Assembly (NCBI GenBank): GCA_965649825.1
Contig: OZ287702.1
Location: 558,001 to 622,000 of the forward strand
Reading direction: 5' to 3'
DNA length: 64,000 nt
Source: Penicillus capitatus
Taxonomy: Eukaryota > Chlorophyta
In this document: piece by piece, positions 1-10,450 of the stretch
How positions within the stretch are numbered: position 1 is the first letter of the stretch
How the letters are laid out: the number at the start of each line of letters is the position of its first letter
Translations under genes and position numbers: made by a program
The notes under the pieces: generated by a model
Seen by the model: only the letters and a program-made list of their open reading frames with translations
Database searches by the model: none
Told to the model about the DNA's origin: nothing

Positions 1-1403
1 TTCCTTTTGGATTCCCAAAAGGGAGGGATCTTACGTTTCACTCATTCTTCACCCATTACGTTTTTTATTTGTGCAACTCAAGGTCATTAGATCTTGATTC
101 GACGTCGTTAAGCATGCATGATGTTCTTTTCTCCCTCTGCACAGCATTAAATGAATCACGTGTTCAACGTTTGCCGCCACGTACGGCGAACAATTCAAAT
201 GGTGACTTATGGTGCGAAGTACAAGATTACCTGTCATGTGCAGGAAAGACACAGGCGAGACGATTAAAGAGGTCTATTTGTGAACGTTCGCAGTAGTGTC
301 ACTTTGAAGAGTAACAAAGAGTGGCGAAGGTTCGATACCGCGCGCCGTATATCGAAGACCATCGAGAGCACGCACATCGTCGTCAACGATCACCCATGTC
401 CGTTTCCAGATTTCGGCAGTCAATGCTGAGAAAACGCGAATAGACAGAAAAACGTCGACGTCTTCAAAGAGACTCGCAGGACTGAAGACACTGCAGCGTG
501 CGTTCCAGCCGATCGGACCAAATGAAGGCTGACGAAAGTTCACACCTCCATGCCCTCAACACCTGCGTTGGACGCTGATTATACACACGATCAACGCGCT
601 TCTCGTCAGGAATCCGCGGACATAAGAAGTGTGTTGCCCGTTCACTAGTAAAGCAGCTTGTGACCACCGATCGTCGATCTCCTGAAGTCGTGGGCATTCT
701 ACGCTTGTCAAACAGTTGTTTGCGCCTAGTTCACGCATTCAATCTCTGGCTGGGTTTCAGAACAATTGCTTGTGTTTTGATACTATAAAGTTTGACAGCA
801 AAGCAAAAGACTTCATTCGCGAGAGTGAGTTCCGCTGTGTTTCGATTTAGAGGATTGCTGCTACACGCGAAAAGAAATCGATCATCTGTTGCCTGCAAGC
901 TGACAATACGCACGATGTTGGCATAACTCGAGAGCACGCAGAATGAACTGCCCGTTTCGCCGTGTCTCGTGCGATTAACTCTTCGATGCTTTGCTTATCG
1001 CGGAAACGACGAGACGGCTGTCAGCCGGCAAGAACGTGGAGTACTCGATGTCAGTGAAAGGCGTTCGTCCATCTCGTCTCGCTGTTGAGGTGTGCGTCCG
1101 AGCGTTGGAATAGGGAAGGAAAGGACCGTGTTCCTGATTTCAACGCACAATGAGTGCTCGGAGGTCGAAGTTCATCGACGGATATATGATCCTTTGCACA
1201 ATCCAAAAGTATTTGACGGAGGGCGACACGGTCCTTTAGTTTAAGAGGGAACGGACATCTCGCATTTAGATTCATTTGCGTGACCACACCGACTGTAGCA
1301 ACTAAGATGTTAACTACAAAGATGTCAAACGACGGGACGTTGTAAGCAGAGGCCAAGTTTTTTGCGATTCCATCCCCTATCGATACATAACTTAAAGGCG
1401 TGA
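1..1403. repeat. Segmental duplication, copy 1 (partner 52199-53707)
   Basis: This block aligns in the same orientation with 52199-53707, from the opening 'ttcccaaaagggaggg' stretch to 'acataacttaaaggcgt', with scattered substitutions and small indels (roughly 90-95% identical by eye). After about 1403 the two copies stop matching. The partner starts about 50 bp downstream of the stop codon of PBH-B, so this copy may lie just downstream of another family member that is cut off by the left end of the window. That last point is inference. Confidence 0.85.
274..938 (-). other. Unidentified minus-strand ORFs kept open in both duplicate copies
   Basis: Three minus-strand reading frames stay open in both copies of the duplication: about 731-937 (68 aa; 67 aa in the partner), 556-738 (60 aa in both) and 274-543 (C-terminal part, ending TANVHK). 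The partner frames lie at 53030-53233, 52855-53037 and 52473 onward. Maintained frame despite indels could mean exons of a real multi-exon gene. However, I could not link the pieces with convincing splice sites, and the adjoining ORF at 1051-1425 is frameshifted in the partner. No protein family was recognised. This may equally be decayed or non-coding sequence. Confidence 0.22.
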
Positions 1404-1894
1404 AACATTCATCGCCCCTGATCATTATACCGCCTTGTTATTTCGAGGGCAGACAGACAGCATCAAGATCAAGAAAAGCGATTTCGGAGGATCGGCGATA
1501 ATTCTCGGAGATGACAGCAGCACGTAAACGACTCAGTTCTCCACCGTTGTTCAATTTCCCAGTGAGTCTGCGAAGCCTAACCTCCTCTCGATGCTATACC
1601 AAAAGAGTGAGGTTTATGGTCACCATCACGACACACATGGATCCATTCTCACACACGTTGTGATCGCGCTCTATCCGATTTCCATCAGTGTTATTATATC
1701 ATCAGGAATAACGGATTTGACCTCACTACCATATCTTCTTACTTGATACTGCTAGATTCGCAGTCGGGAAATCGCAAGACATGCGAAGAATTGAATGTCA
1801 TTTTGGCAAGTGTCCATCGATGATGGCACCTTACGTAAGCGTCGCGTAAACTTCACTGCCCTGTTGCGTTAACTTCTCAGAGAAGCGGGATACG
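1404..1894. other. Intergenic, no gene seen
   Basis: Unique sequence between the end of the duplication and the GST promoter. No ORF with protein-like composition and no repeat were recognised. Confidence 0.6.
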
Positions 1895-1902
1895 TATAAA
1901 TA
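1895..1902 (+). promoter_or_regulatory. TATA-like box upstream of the GST gene
   Basis: TATAAATA lies 43 nt before the GST start codon at 1938, followed by a pyrimidine-rich stretch (ctcctcccttgttcttctttc). Spacing fits a core promoter with a very short 5' leader. This is motif evidence only. Confidence 0.5.
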
Positions 1903-1937
1903 CTCCTCCCTTGTTCTTCTTTCGAGTATTGTCGACA

Positions 1938-2902
1938 ATGGCTGCGAATCGCGTTCTCTATTGGGGTTCCGGGTCCACTCCTTGCTTCAGGGTGCTTTTC
2001 GCCCTTGAGGAAAAGGGACTCGAGTACGAAAGCAAACTGTTGGAGTTCTCAAAAAGTTCGTTCAGTTCGACCGAATCATATCGAAATGATCGTATGGAGC
2101 AGAGGAACACAAAAGTGAAGAGGTCCTTGCACTCAATCCACGCGGTCAGCTTCCGACGTTCAAAGACGGCGACGCTGTCGTTAACGAATCTACCGCTATC
2201 ATGCTCTACCTTGAGAGTCAATATCCGGAAAAGTCGCTCGTTCCTTCAGATGCCGCAACGAAGGCGCGGGTGCGATCTCTGGTTCGAATGGACCTCGCCT
2301 GAGCACGGTCTTGCTCCAAAGGTTTATCAGCGTTTCGCTGAAGCGATGGTTTTAGACAGAGTAACCTTCCCTTATGCATTACCGAAGGTCGGTTGTCCTC
2401 GAAGCCTGCGTTTGTTGTTCTACCTCTGCCTGTCTGTCAGATGAGAGGTCTTGATGATCCAGAAGAAGAACAGCACATTGCCGATGTGAAGGTGACATTC
2501 CTCATCATCCAATCAGGCGATCATGAACGATCGAAGTCTAGACCGAGTTGGCATTGTGGGAGGGATATGCTGCCGAATACAAATACATTGCTGCTGACAC
2601 TATCACACTTGCAGGTCTATCTGTGTTGTTTACGACTCAACACCTATTGCTAAAACTCTGTTTGTTAAGATATGATCTTCGGGCCAACTGTGGTGTCTTC
2701 GCACAGGTATGGGATGACGTTCGATAACCATCCAAACCTCAAGAAGTACTACGAAATGATCAAGGTGACTGATTTGTTGTCCACATACAACGAGCGCATC
2801 GGACATATTTCTGCAATGCAGGATTATCCGCCTCTTGTCAAAAGCTCTCCTCCTCATTGGAAGGATTCTCCACCCGCCTACGATTTCATGAAGATCTTCT
2901 AG
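1938..2902 (+). CDS. Glutathione S-transferase, Rho-class-like, with an apparent 1-nt frameshift
   Basis: Likely exons are 1938-2055, 2103-2387, 2441-2491, 2542-2614, 2670-2764 and 2822-2902, with introns of 47-57 nt. The joined product is about 225-233 aa, the normal GST length. The N-terminal thioredoxin-like half reads MAANRVLYWGSGSTPCFR, then LNPRGQLPTF (cis-Pro region), then NESTAIMLYLES (the glutathione-binding E-S pair). The all-helical half contains LALWEGY, the D of ITLADM and HPNLKKYYEMIK, ending PPHWKDSPPAYDFMKIF. The layout resembles fish and lancelet Rho-class cytosolic GSTs, which conjugate glutathione to electrophiles. Within exon 2 the frame changes near 2275-2295, between SLVRMD and SPEHGLAPK. 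One surplus base explains it; a 34-nt GT-AG intron (2269-2302) is a less likely alternative because it removes conserved sequence. The exon 2 donor could instead be GTAACC at 2361. The locus is either intact with an assembly error or a young pseudogene. Confidence 0.85.
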
Positions 2903-3775
2903 AGTTTATCATCATTCCTCCCAAAAACCTCTTTTCATGTTTTACGAACACCTGTAAGGTGTGTTTGGCAAAACGGCAGTTCTTGTATAGTCTGATGCCA
3001 GTCGATCCCCAATGAGCTGCTGACGACAAAATAACAAAGCTCGGCCTGTTCTTAGAAGAAAACGCTTGTCAAGCAGAAAGCGCACCTGATCACCGCCACT
3101 CAGATGATGATCTCTTCGTCTCTCGGAGATAGTCATCTATACAAGCTCCGCAGGAAGGATTGGAATGCGAAAAAGATCGTGATAATCAAGCCTTCGTTTG
3201 ATCGAAACATGTTCTTGTTAGCCTAAATGACATGACGATTGTGACATGGACGTACGTCAACATGCTTCCCAGTCCACTCACTACTCATGGTAATGATAAC
3301 TAGTCGCGCCGGCTGAAATGCAGTGCTCTTCTTTTTAGCAAATCGTCTCAGGCTACCGAAAGTTATCACAAACAACAAAAGATCTCGTTGCAACATTAAC
3401 AGAGGCCTCATCATGATTAATGGGTCGAATGCGTCGTCTAGATCTCAATCTCTGATGACCAAGATTGCGTGCCTTGGCTTTGATTGCAGCGTCCATCTTT
3501 CTCGTCCCGCTTGTTTGAACAGTAGATAACGTTCGGCGTATCTCGGATCTAAACTCGTTCGCCTTCGTCTCGACAACTAAATTGAGACTTAATCGCCGAT
3601 CTAAATGAGCGGGTTTCACGATCCATTTTGCAACTTTTATGCGAAGAACGTTTTTTCACTTTTCGGTGCTTCTTCGGCGAACAGCCTCGACTGTTGAAAA
3701 AATGCTGAAAATTTCTGTAGTGACGATGATCTGAAGAATCGAGCGATCACATGATTCAGAAGAAACCGTACGAAT
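2903..3775. other. Intergenic, no gene seen
   Basis: No recognisable gene. A minus-strand ORF at 3353-3619 is rich in Arg and Lys but has no known motif and no paralog in the window. Confidence 0.55.
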
Positions 3776-3782
3776 ATAAAAA
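3776..3782 (+). promoter_or_regulatory. TATA-like box upstream of the 3843 gene
   Basis: TATAAAA lies 67 nt before the ATG at 3843, in an A/T-rich stretch that contrasts with the surrounding sequence. Motif evidence only. Confidence 0.4.
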
Positions 3783-3842
3783 ACCGCGTTTTGTTAAAAA
3801 AAGACTAATCGTTTAAGATATCGTTTTCGCTGAGTCTTTCAC

Positions 3843-4331
3843 ATGGTTTCGCAGCGAGGACAAGCCGTATGGTCTTCGACGAAGCTCTTACTTTCTGTTT
3901 TGTTGTTTTATATCGCGACTGTGTGGAACATCCGAGGCGCGCAAGTTCCGACGGTTTGGACTTTCACTTTCCATGCAAAGTCCACGCTCCATTCTTGGGG
4001 AATACTTTCGTTCGAGCTGCATTACTTGGACAGCACACTTTACGAACTCCAACGCGCCTTTAACAAGCTCCATGAAAATGCGACGGTTGTGTGGATGGTT
4101 TTCGCCGTGATCCTTTGGAGGAACGCTATAGCGGCGTGGCGCGACTGGGAGCTTTTCTTCCGAGGAAGGGTGCGTACGAACCTAGAGACGGCACGGGACA
4201 ATCCACGAGTAGCACAGCCGCTACCCACCGCATCAACCGTCGCGATGTCTGCGGAAAGACCCCCTGCTCTCCGCCAATGGTCGCAAAGCCTCCATGAAGA
4301 TATCTTCAAGGGCCTCGAGTTTACGGAGTAA
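3843..4331 (+). CDS. Small membrane protein with two predicted helices, unknown family
   Basis: A single uninterrupted 162-aa frame. A first hydrophobic segment at about residues 13-29 (KLLLSVLLFYIATVWNI) could be a signal anchor, and a second at about 80-98 (ATVVWMVFAVILWRNAIAAW) a membrane helix. The tail is Arg/Pro-rich and polar, probably cytoplasmic. That it is, or recently was, a gene is supported by a decayed second copy on the opposite strand at about 43430-43804, which aligns from the ATG onward but carries stop codons. The frame ends only about 25 bp before the satellite domain begins. The family was not recognised. Confidence 0.6.
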   Translation: MVSQRGQAVWSSTKLLLSVLLFYIATVWNIRGAQVPTVWTFTFHAKSTLHSWGILSFELHYLDSTLYELQRAFNKLHENATVVWMVFAVILWRNAIAAWRDWELFFRGRVRTNLETARDNPRVAQPLPTASTVAMSAERPPALRQWSQSLHEDIFKGLEFTE

Positions 4332-4430
4332 TCGGTACCGGCGCGAATTCGGTCACTATTGTCACACTTGATCGCTCAGAGCATACTGATTTCTCACATT
4401 GGACCGCTCAGAGCATACTGTTTTCTCCAT

Positions 4431-7400
4431 TTGAACATGTCCGACGCCCAAGCAGCCTCATGTGCTACATACCCGTTCTGTTGGGGCGCTTCTGCACACA
4501 CATTGGACCCCCCCCCTTGGGGCCCGTGGGCCGGGTTACAGCAAGCCCACCCCCCCCCCTTGGGGCCCGTGGGCCGGGTTACAGCAAGCCTACCCCCCCC
4601 TTTAAGGCCCGTGGGCCGGGTTGCAGCAAGCCTACCCCCCTTTTGGAGCTCGAGGGCCGGGTTACAGCAAGCCTACCCCCTCCCTTTTGGAGCTCGAGGG
4701 CCGGGTTGCAGCAAGCCTACCCCCCCCCCCTTTAAGGCCCGTGGGCCGGGTTGCAGCAAGCCTACCACCCTTTTGGAGCTCGAGAGCCGGGTTACAGCAA
4801 GCCTACCCCCCCTTGGGGCCCGAGGGCCGGGTTACAGCAAGCCTACCCCCTCCCTTTTGGAGCTCGAGGGCCGGGTTACAGCAAGCCTACCCCCCCTTTT
4901 GGAGCTCGAGGGCCGGGTTACAGAAGGCCTACCCTTCTTGAGGCTCGAGGGCCGGGTTACAGCAAGCCTACCCCCCCCCTTTTGGAGCTCGAGGGCCGGG
5001 TTACAGCAAGCCTACCCCCCTTGGGGCCCGAGGGCCGGGTTACAGCAAGCCTACCCCCCTTTTGGAGCTCGAGGGCCGGGTTACAGCAAGCCTACCCCCC
5101 CTTGGAGCTCGAGGGCCGGGTTACAGCAAGCCTACCCCCCCTTGGGGCCCGAGGGCCGGGTTACAGCAAGCCTACCCCCCCTTGAAGCCCGAGGGCCGGG
5201 TTACAGCAAGCCTACCCCCCCCCTTGGGGCCCGTGGGCCGGGTTACAGCAAGCCTACCCCCCCCTTGGGGCCCGTGGGCCGGGTTGCAGCAAGCCTACCC
5301 CCCCTTGGGGCCCGTGGGCCGGGTTGCAGCAAGCCTACCCCCCTTTTCGAGGCCGCAGTACCGATTTCTCATATTGGACCGCCCAGGGCCTACTCTACAT
5401 ACCTGTTGGTGAGATTCTTCACTCACATTGGAGCGCTCGGAGCATACGGATTTCTCACATTGGACCGCTCAGAGCATACTGTTTTCGCCATTTGAACATG
5501 TCCGACGCCCAAGCAGCCTCATGTGCTACATACCCGTTCTGTTGGGGCGCTTCTGCACACACATTGGACCCCCCTTGGGGCCCGTGGGCCGGGTTGCAGC
5601 AAGCCTACCCCCCTTTTGGAGCTCGAGGGCCGGGTTACAGCAAGCCTACCCCCCCCCCTTGGGGCCCGTGGGCCGGGTTACAGCAAGCCCACCCCCCCTT
5701 GGGGCCCGTGGGCCGGGTTGCAGCAAGCCTACCCCCTTTGAGGCCCGTGGGCCGGGTTGCAGCAAGCCTACCCCCTTTGAGGCCCGTGGGCCGGGTTGCA
5801 GCAAGCCTACCCCCTTTGAGGCCCGTGGGCCGGGTTACAGCAAGCCTACCCCCTTTGAGGCCGTAGTACTGATTTCTCACATTGGACCGCTCACAGCATA
5901 CTGATTTCTCACATTAGACCGCTCAGAACCAACTCTGCATACCGGTCGATGAGATTCTCCACTCACATTAGGCTTCTCCACTCACATTGGACCGCTCACA
6001 GCATACCGATTTCTCACATTAGACCGCTTAGAACCAACTCTGCATACCTGTTGGGGTGCTTCTCCACTCACATTAGGCTTCTCCACTCACATTAGGCTTC
6101 TCCACTCACATTGGACCGCTCACAGCATACCGATTTCTCACATTAGACCGCTTAGAACCAACTCTACATACCTGTTGGGGTGCTTCTCCACTCACATTGG
6201 ACCGCTCACAGCATACCGATTTCTCACATTAGACCGCTTAAAACCAACTCTACATACCTGTCGGGGTGCTTCTCCACTCACATTAGGCTTCTTCATCCAC
6301 TCACATTTGACCGCTCGGAGCATACGGATTTCTCACATTGGACCGCTCAGAGCATACTGTTTTCTCCATTTGAACATGTCCGACGCCCAAGCAGCCTCAT
6401 GTGCTACATACCCGTTCTGTTGAGGCGCTTCTGCACACACATTGGACCGCTCACAGCATACCGATTTCTCACATTAGACCGCTTAAAACCAACTCTACAT
6501 ACCTGTCGCGGTGCTTCTCCACTCACATTAGGCTTCTTCATCCACTCACATTTGACCGCTCGGAGCATACGGATTTCTCACATTGGACCGCTCAGAGCAT
6601 ACTGATTTCTCCATTTGAACATGTTTTGCGCCCAAGCAGCCCCATGTGCTCGTGAGCTTGACCGAGGATGCCACTCTACATACATGTTGGGGTGATTCTC
6701 CACTCACGTTGGACCGCTCAGAACCAACTCTGCATACCGGTTGGGGTGCTTCTCCACTCCCATTAGGCTTCTCCATCCACGTTGGACCGCTCACGGCATA
6801 CTGATTTCTCACATTAGACCGCTCAGAACCAACTCTGCATACCGGTTGGGGTGCTTCTCCACTCCCATTAGGCTTCTCCATCCACGTTGGACCGCTCACG
6901 GCATACCGATTTCTCACATTGGACCGCTCAGAACCAACTCTACATACCTGTTGGGGTGTTTCTCTACTCACATTAGGCTTTTTCATCCACGTTGGACCGC
7001 TCACGGCATACTGATTTCTCACATTAGACCGCTCAGAACCAACTCTGCATACCGGTTGGGGTGCTTCTCCACTCCCATTAGGCTTCTCCATCCACGTTGG
7101 ACCGCTCACGGCATACTGATTTCTCACATTAGACCGCTCAGAACCAACTCTGCATACCGGTTGGGGTGTTTCTCCACTCACATTAGGCTTCTTCATCCAC
7201 ATTGGACCGCTCAAAGCATACCGATTTCTCACATTGGACCGCTCAGAACCAACTCTACATACCGGTTGGGGTGCTTCTCCACTCACATTAGGCTTCTCCA
7301 CTCACATTGGACCGCTCACAGCATGTTGATTTCTCACGTTGGACCGCTCAGAACCAACTCTACATACCTGTTGGTGAGATTCTTCACTCCCATAAGGCTT

Positions 7401-7443
7401 TTCCATCCACATTAGACCGCTCATAGCATACTGATTTCTCACA
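4431..7443. repeat. Higher-order repeat A, copy 1
   Basis: First of three consecutive ~3.01-kb units. Each holds a junction module, a long GC-rich block, a second junction module, a short GC-rich block, then about 1.5 kb of 105-bp-family sequence including a unique 'gtgctcgtgagcttgaccg' segment (6650-6668 here). This copy has a few different linkers and C-tract lengths compared with copies 2 and 3. Confidence 0.88.
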
Positions 7444-10400
7444 TTTGAACATTTGCGACACCCAAGCAGCCTCATGTGCTACATACCCGTTCTGTTGGGG
7501 CGCTTCTCCGCACACATTGGACCCCCCTTTTAGGCCCGTGGGCCGGGTTACAGCAAGCCTACCCCCCCCCTCGAGGCCCGTGGGCCGGGTTACAGCAAGC
7601 CTACCCCCCCCTTTAAGGCCCGTGGGCCGGGTTGCAGCAAGCCTACCCCCCTTTTGGAGCTCGAGGGCCGGGTTACAGCAAGCCTACCCCCTCCCTTTTG
7701 GAGCTCGAGGGCCGGGTTGCAGCAAGCCTACCCCCCCCTTTAAGGCCCGTGGGCCGGGTTGCAGCAAGCCTACCACCCTTTTGGAGCTCGAGAGCCGGGT
7801 TACAGCAAGCCTACCCCCCCTTGGGGCCCGAGGGCCGGGTTACAGCAAGCCTACCCCCTCCCTTTTGGAGCTCGAGGGCCGGGTTACAGCAAGCCTACCC
7901 CCCCCTTTTGGAGCTCGAGGGCCGGGTTACAGAAGGCCTACCCCCCCCCTTTTGGAGCTCGAGGGCCGGGTTACAGCAAGCCTACCCCCCTTGGGGCCCG
8001 AGGGCCGGGTTACAGCAAGCCTACCCCCCTTGGGGCCCGAGGGCCGGGTTACAGCAAGCCTACCCCCCTTTTGGAGCTCGAGGGCCGGGTTACAGCAAGC
8101 CTACCCCCCCTTGGAGCTCGAGGGCCGGGTTACAGCAAGCCTACCCCCCCTTGGGGCCCGAGGGCCGGGTTACAGCAAGCCTACCCCCCCTTGAAGCCCG
8201 AGGGCCGGGTTACAGCAAGCCTACCCCCCCCCTTGGGGCCCGTGGGCCGGGTTACAGCAAGCCTACCCCCCCTTGGGGCCCGTGGGCCGGGTTGCAGCAA
8301 GCCTACCCCCCCTTGGGGCCCGTGGGCCGGGTTGCAGCAAGCCTACCCCCCTTTTCGAGGCCGCAGTACCGATTTCTCATATTGGACCGCCCAGGGCCTA
8401 CTCTACATACCTGTTGGTGAGATTCTTCACTCACATTGGAGCGCTCGGAGCATACGGATTTCTCACATTGGACCGCTCAGAGCATACTGTTTTCGCCATT
8501 TGAACATGTCCGACGCCCAAGCAGCCTCATGTGCTACATACCCGTTCTGTTGGGGCGCTTCTGCACACACATTGGACCCCCCTTGGGGCCCGTGGGCCGG
8601 GTTGCAGCAAGCCTACCCCCCTTTTGGAGCTCGAGGGCCGGGTTACAGCAAGCCTACCCCCCCCCTTGGGGCCCGTGGGCCGGGTTACAGCAAGCCCACC
8701 CCCCCTTGGGGCCCGTGGGCCGGGTTGCAGCAAGCCTACCCCCTTTGAGGCCCGTGGGCCGGGTTGCAGCAAGCCTACCCCCTTTGAGGCCCGTGGGCCG
8801 GGTTGCAGCAAGCCTACCCCCTTTGAGGCCCGTGGGCCGGGTTACAGCAAGCCTACCCCCTTTGAGGCCGTAGTACTGATTTCTCACATTGGACCGCTCA
8901 CAGCATACTGATTTCTCACATTAGACCGCTCAGAACCAACTCTGCATACCGGTCGATGAGATTCTCCACTCACATTAGGCTTCTCCACTCACATTGGACC
9001 GCTCACAGCATACCGATTTCTCACATTAGACCGCTTAGAACCAACTCTGCATACCTGTTGGGGTGCTTCTCCACTCACATTAGGCTTCTCCACTCACATT
9101 AGGCTTCTCCACTCACATTGGACCGCTCACAGCATACCGATTTCTCACATTAGACCGCTTAGAACCAACTCTACATACCTGTTGGGGTGCTTCTCCACTC
9201 ACATTGGACCGCTCACAGCATACCGATTTCTCACATTAGACCGCTTAAAACCAACTCTACATACCTGTCGGGGTGCTTCTCCACTCACATTAGGCTTCTT
9301 CATCCACTCACATTTGACCGCTCGGAGCATACGGATTTCTCACATTGGACCGCTCAGAGCATACTGTTTTCTCCATTTGAACATGTCCGACGCCCAAGCA
9401 GCCTCATGTGCTACATACCCGTTCTGTTGAGGCGCTTCTGCACACACATTGGACCGCTCACAGCATACCGATTTCTCACATTAGACCGCTTAAAACCAAC
9501 TCTACATACCTGTCGCGGTGCTTCTCCACTCACATTAGGCTTCTTCATCCACTCACATTTGACCGCTCGGAGCATACGGATTTCTCACATTGGACCGCTC
9601 AGAGCATACTGATTTCTCCATTTGAACATGTTTTGCGCCCAAGCAGCCCCATGTGCTCGTGAGCTTGACCGAGGATGCCACTCTACATACATGTTGGGGT
9701 GATTCTCCACTCACGTTGGACCGCTCAGAACCAACTCTGCATACCGGTTGGGGTGCTTCTCCACTCCCATTAGGCTTCTCCATCCACGTTGGACCGCTCA
9801 CGGCATACTGATTTCTCACATTAGACCGCTCAGAACCAACTCTGCATACCGGTTGGGGTGCTTCTCCACTCCCATTAGGCTTCTCCATCCACGTTGGACC
9901 GCTCACGGCATACCGATTTCTCACATTGGACCGCTCAGAACCAACTCTACATACCTGTTGGGGTGTTTCTCTACTCACATTAGGCTTTTTCATCCACGTT
10001 GGACCGCTCACGGCATACTGATTTCTCACATTAGACCGCTCAGAACCAACTCTGCATACCGGTTGGGGTGCTTCTCCACTCCCATTAGGCTTCTCCATCC
10101 ACGTTGGACCGCTCACGGCATACTGATTTCTCACATTAGACCGCTCAGAACCAACTCTGCATACCGGTTGGGGTGTTTCTCCACTCACATTAGGCTTCTT
10201 CATCCACATTGGACCGCTCAAAGCATACCGATTTCTCACATTGGACCGCTCAGAACCAACTCTACATACCGGTTGGGGTGCTTCTCCACTCACATTAGGC
10301 TTCTCCACTCACATTGGACCGCTCACAGCATGTTGATTTCTCACGTTGGACCGCTCAGAACCAACTCTACATACCTGTTGGTGAGATTCTTCACTCCCAT

Positions 10401-10450
10401 AAGGCTTTTCCATCCACATTAGACCGCTCATAGCATACTGATTTCTCACA
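7444..10450. repeat. Higher-order repeat A, copy 2
   Basis: A 3007-bp unit. Landmarks recur at constant distance: 6175 to 9182 to 12190, and 7445 to 10452. Near-identical to copy 3 by eye, with differences mainly in C-tract lengths, which points to very recent duplication or active homogenisation. Confidence 0.9.
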
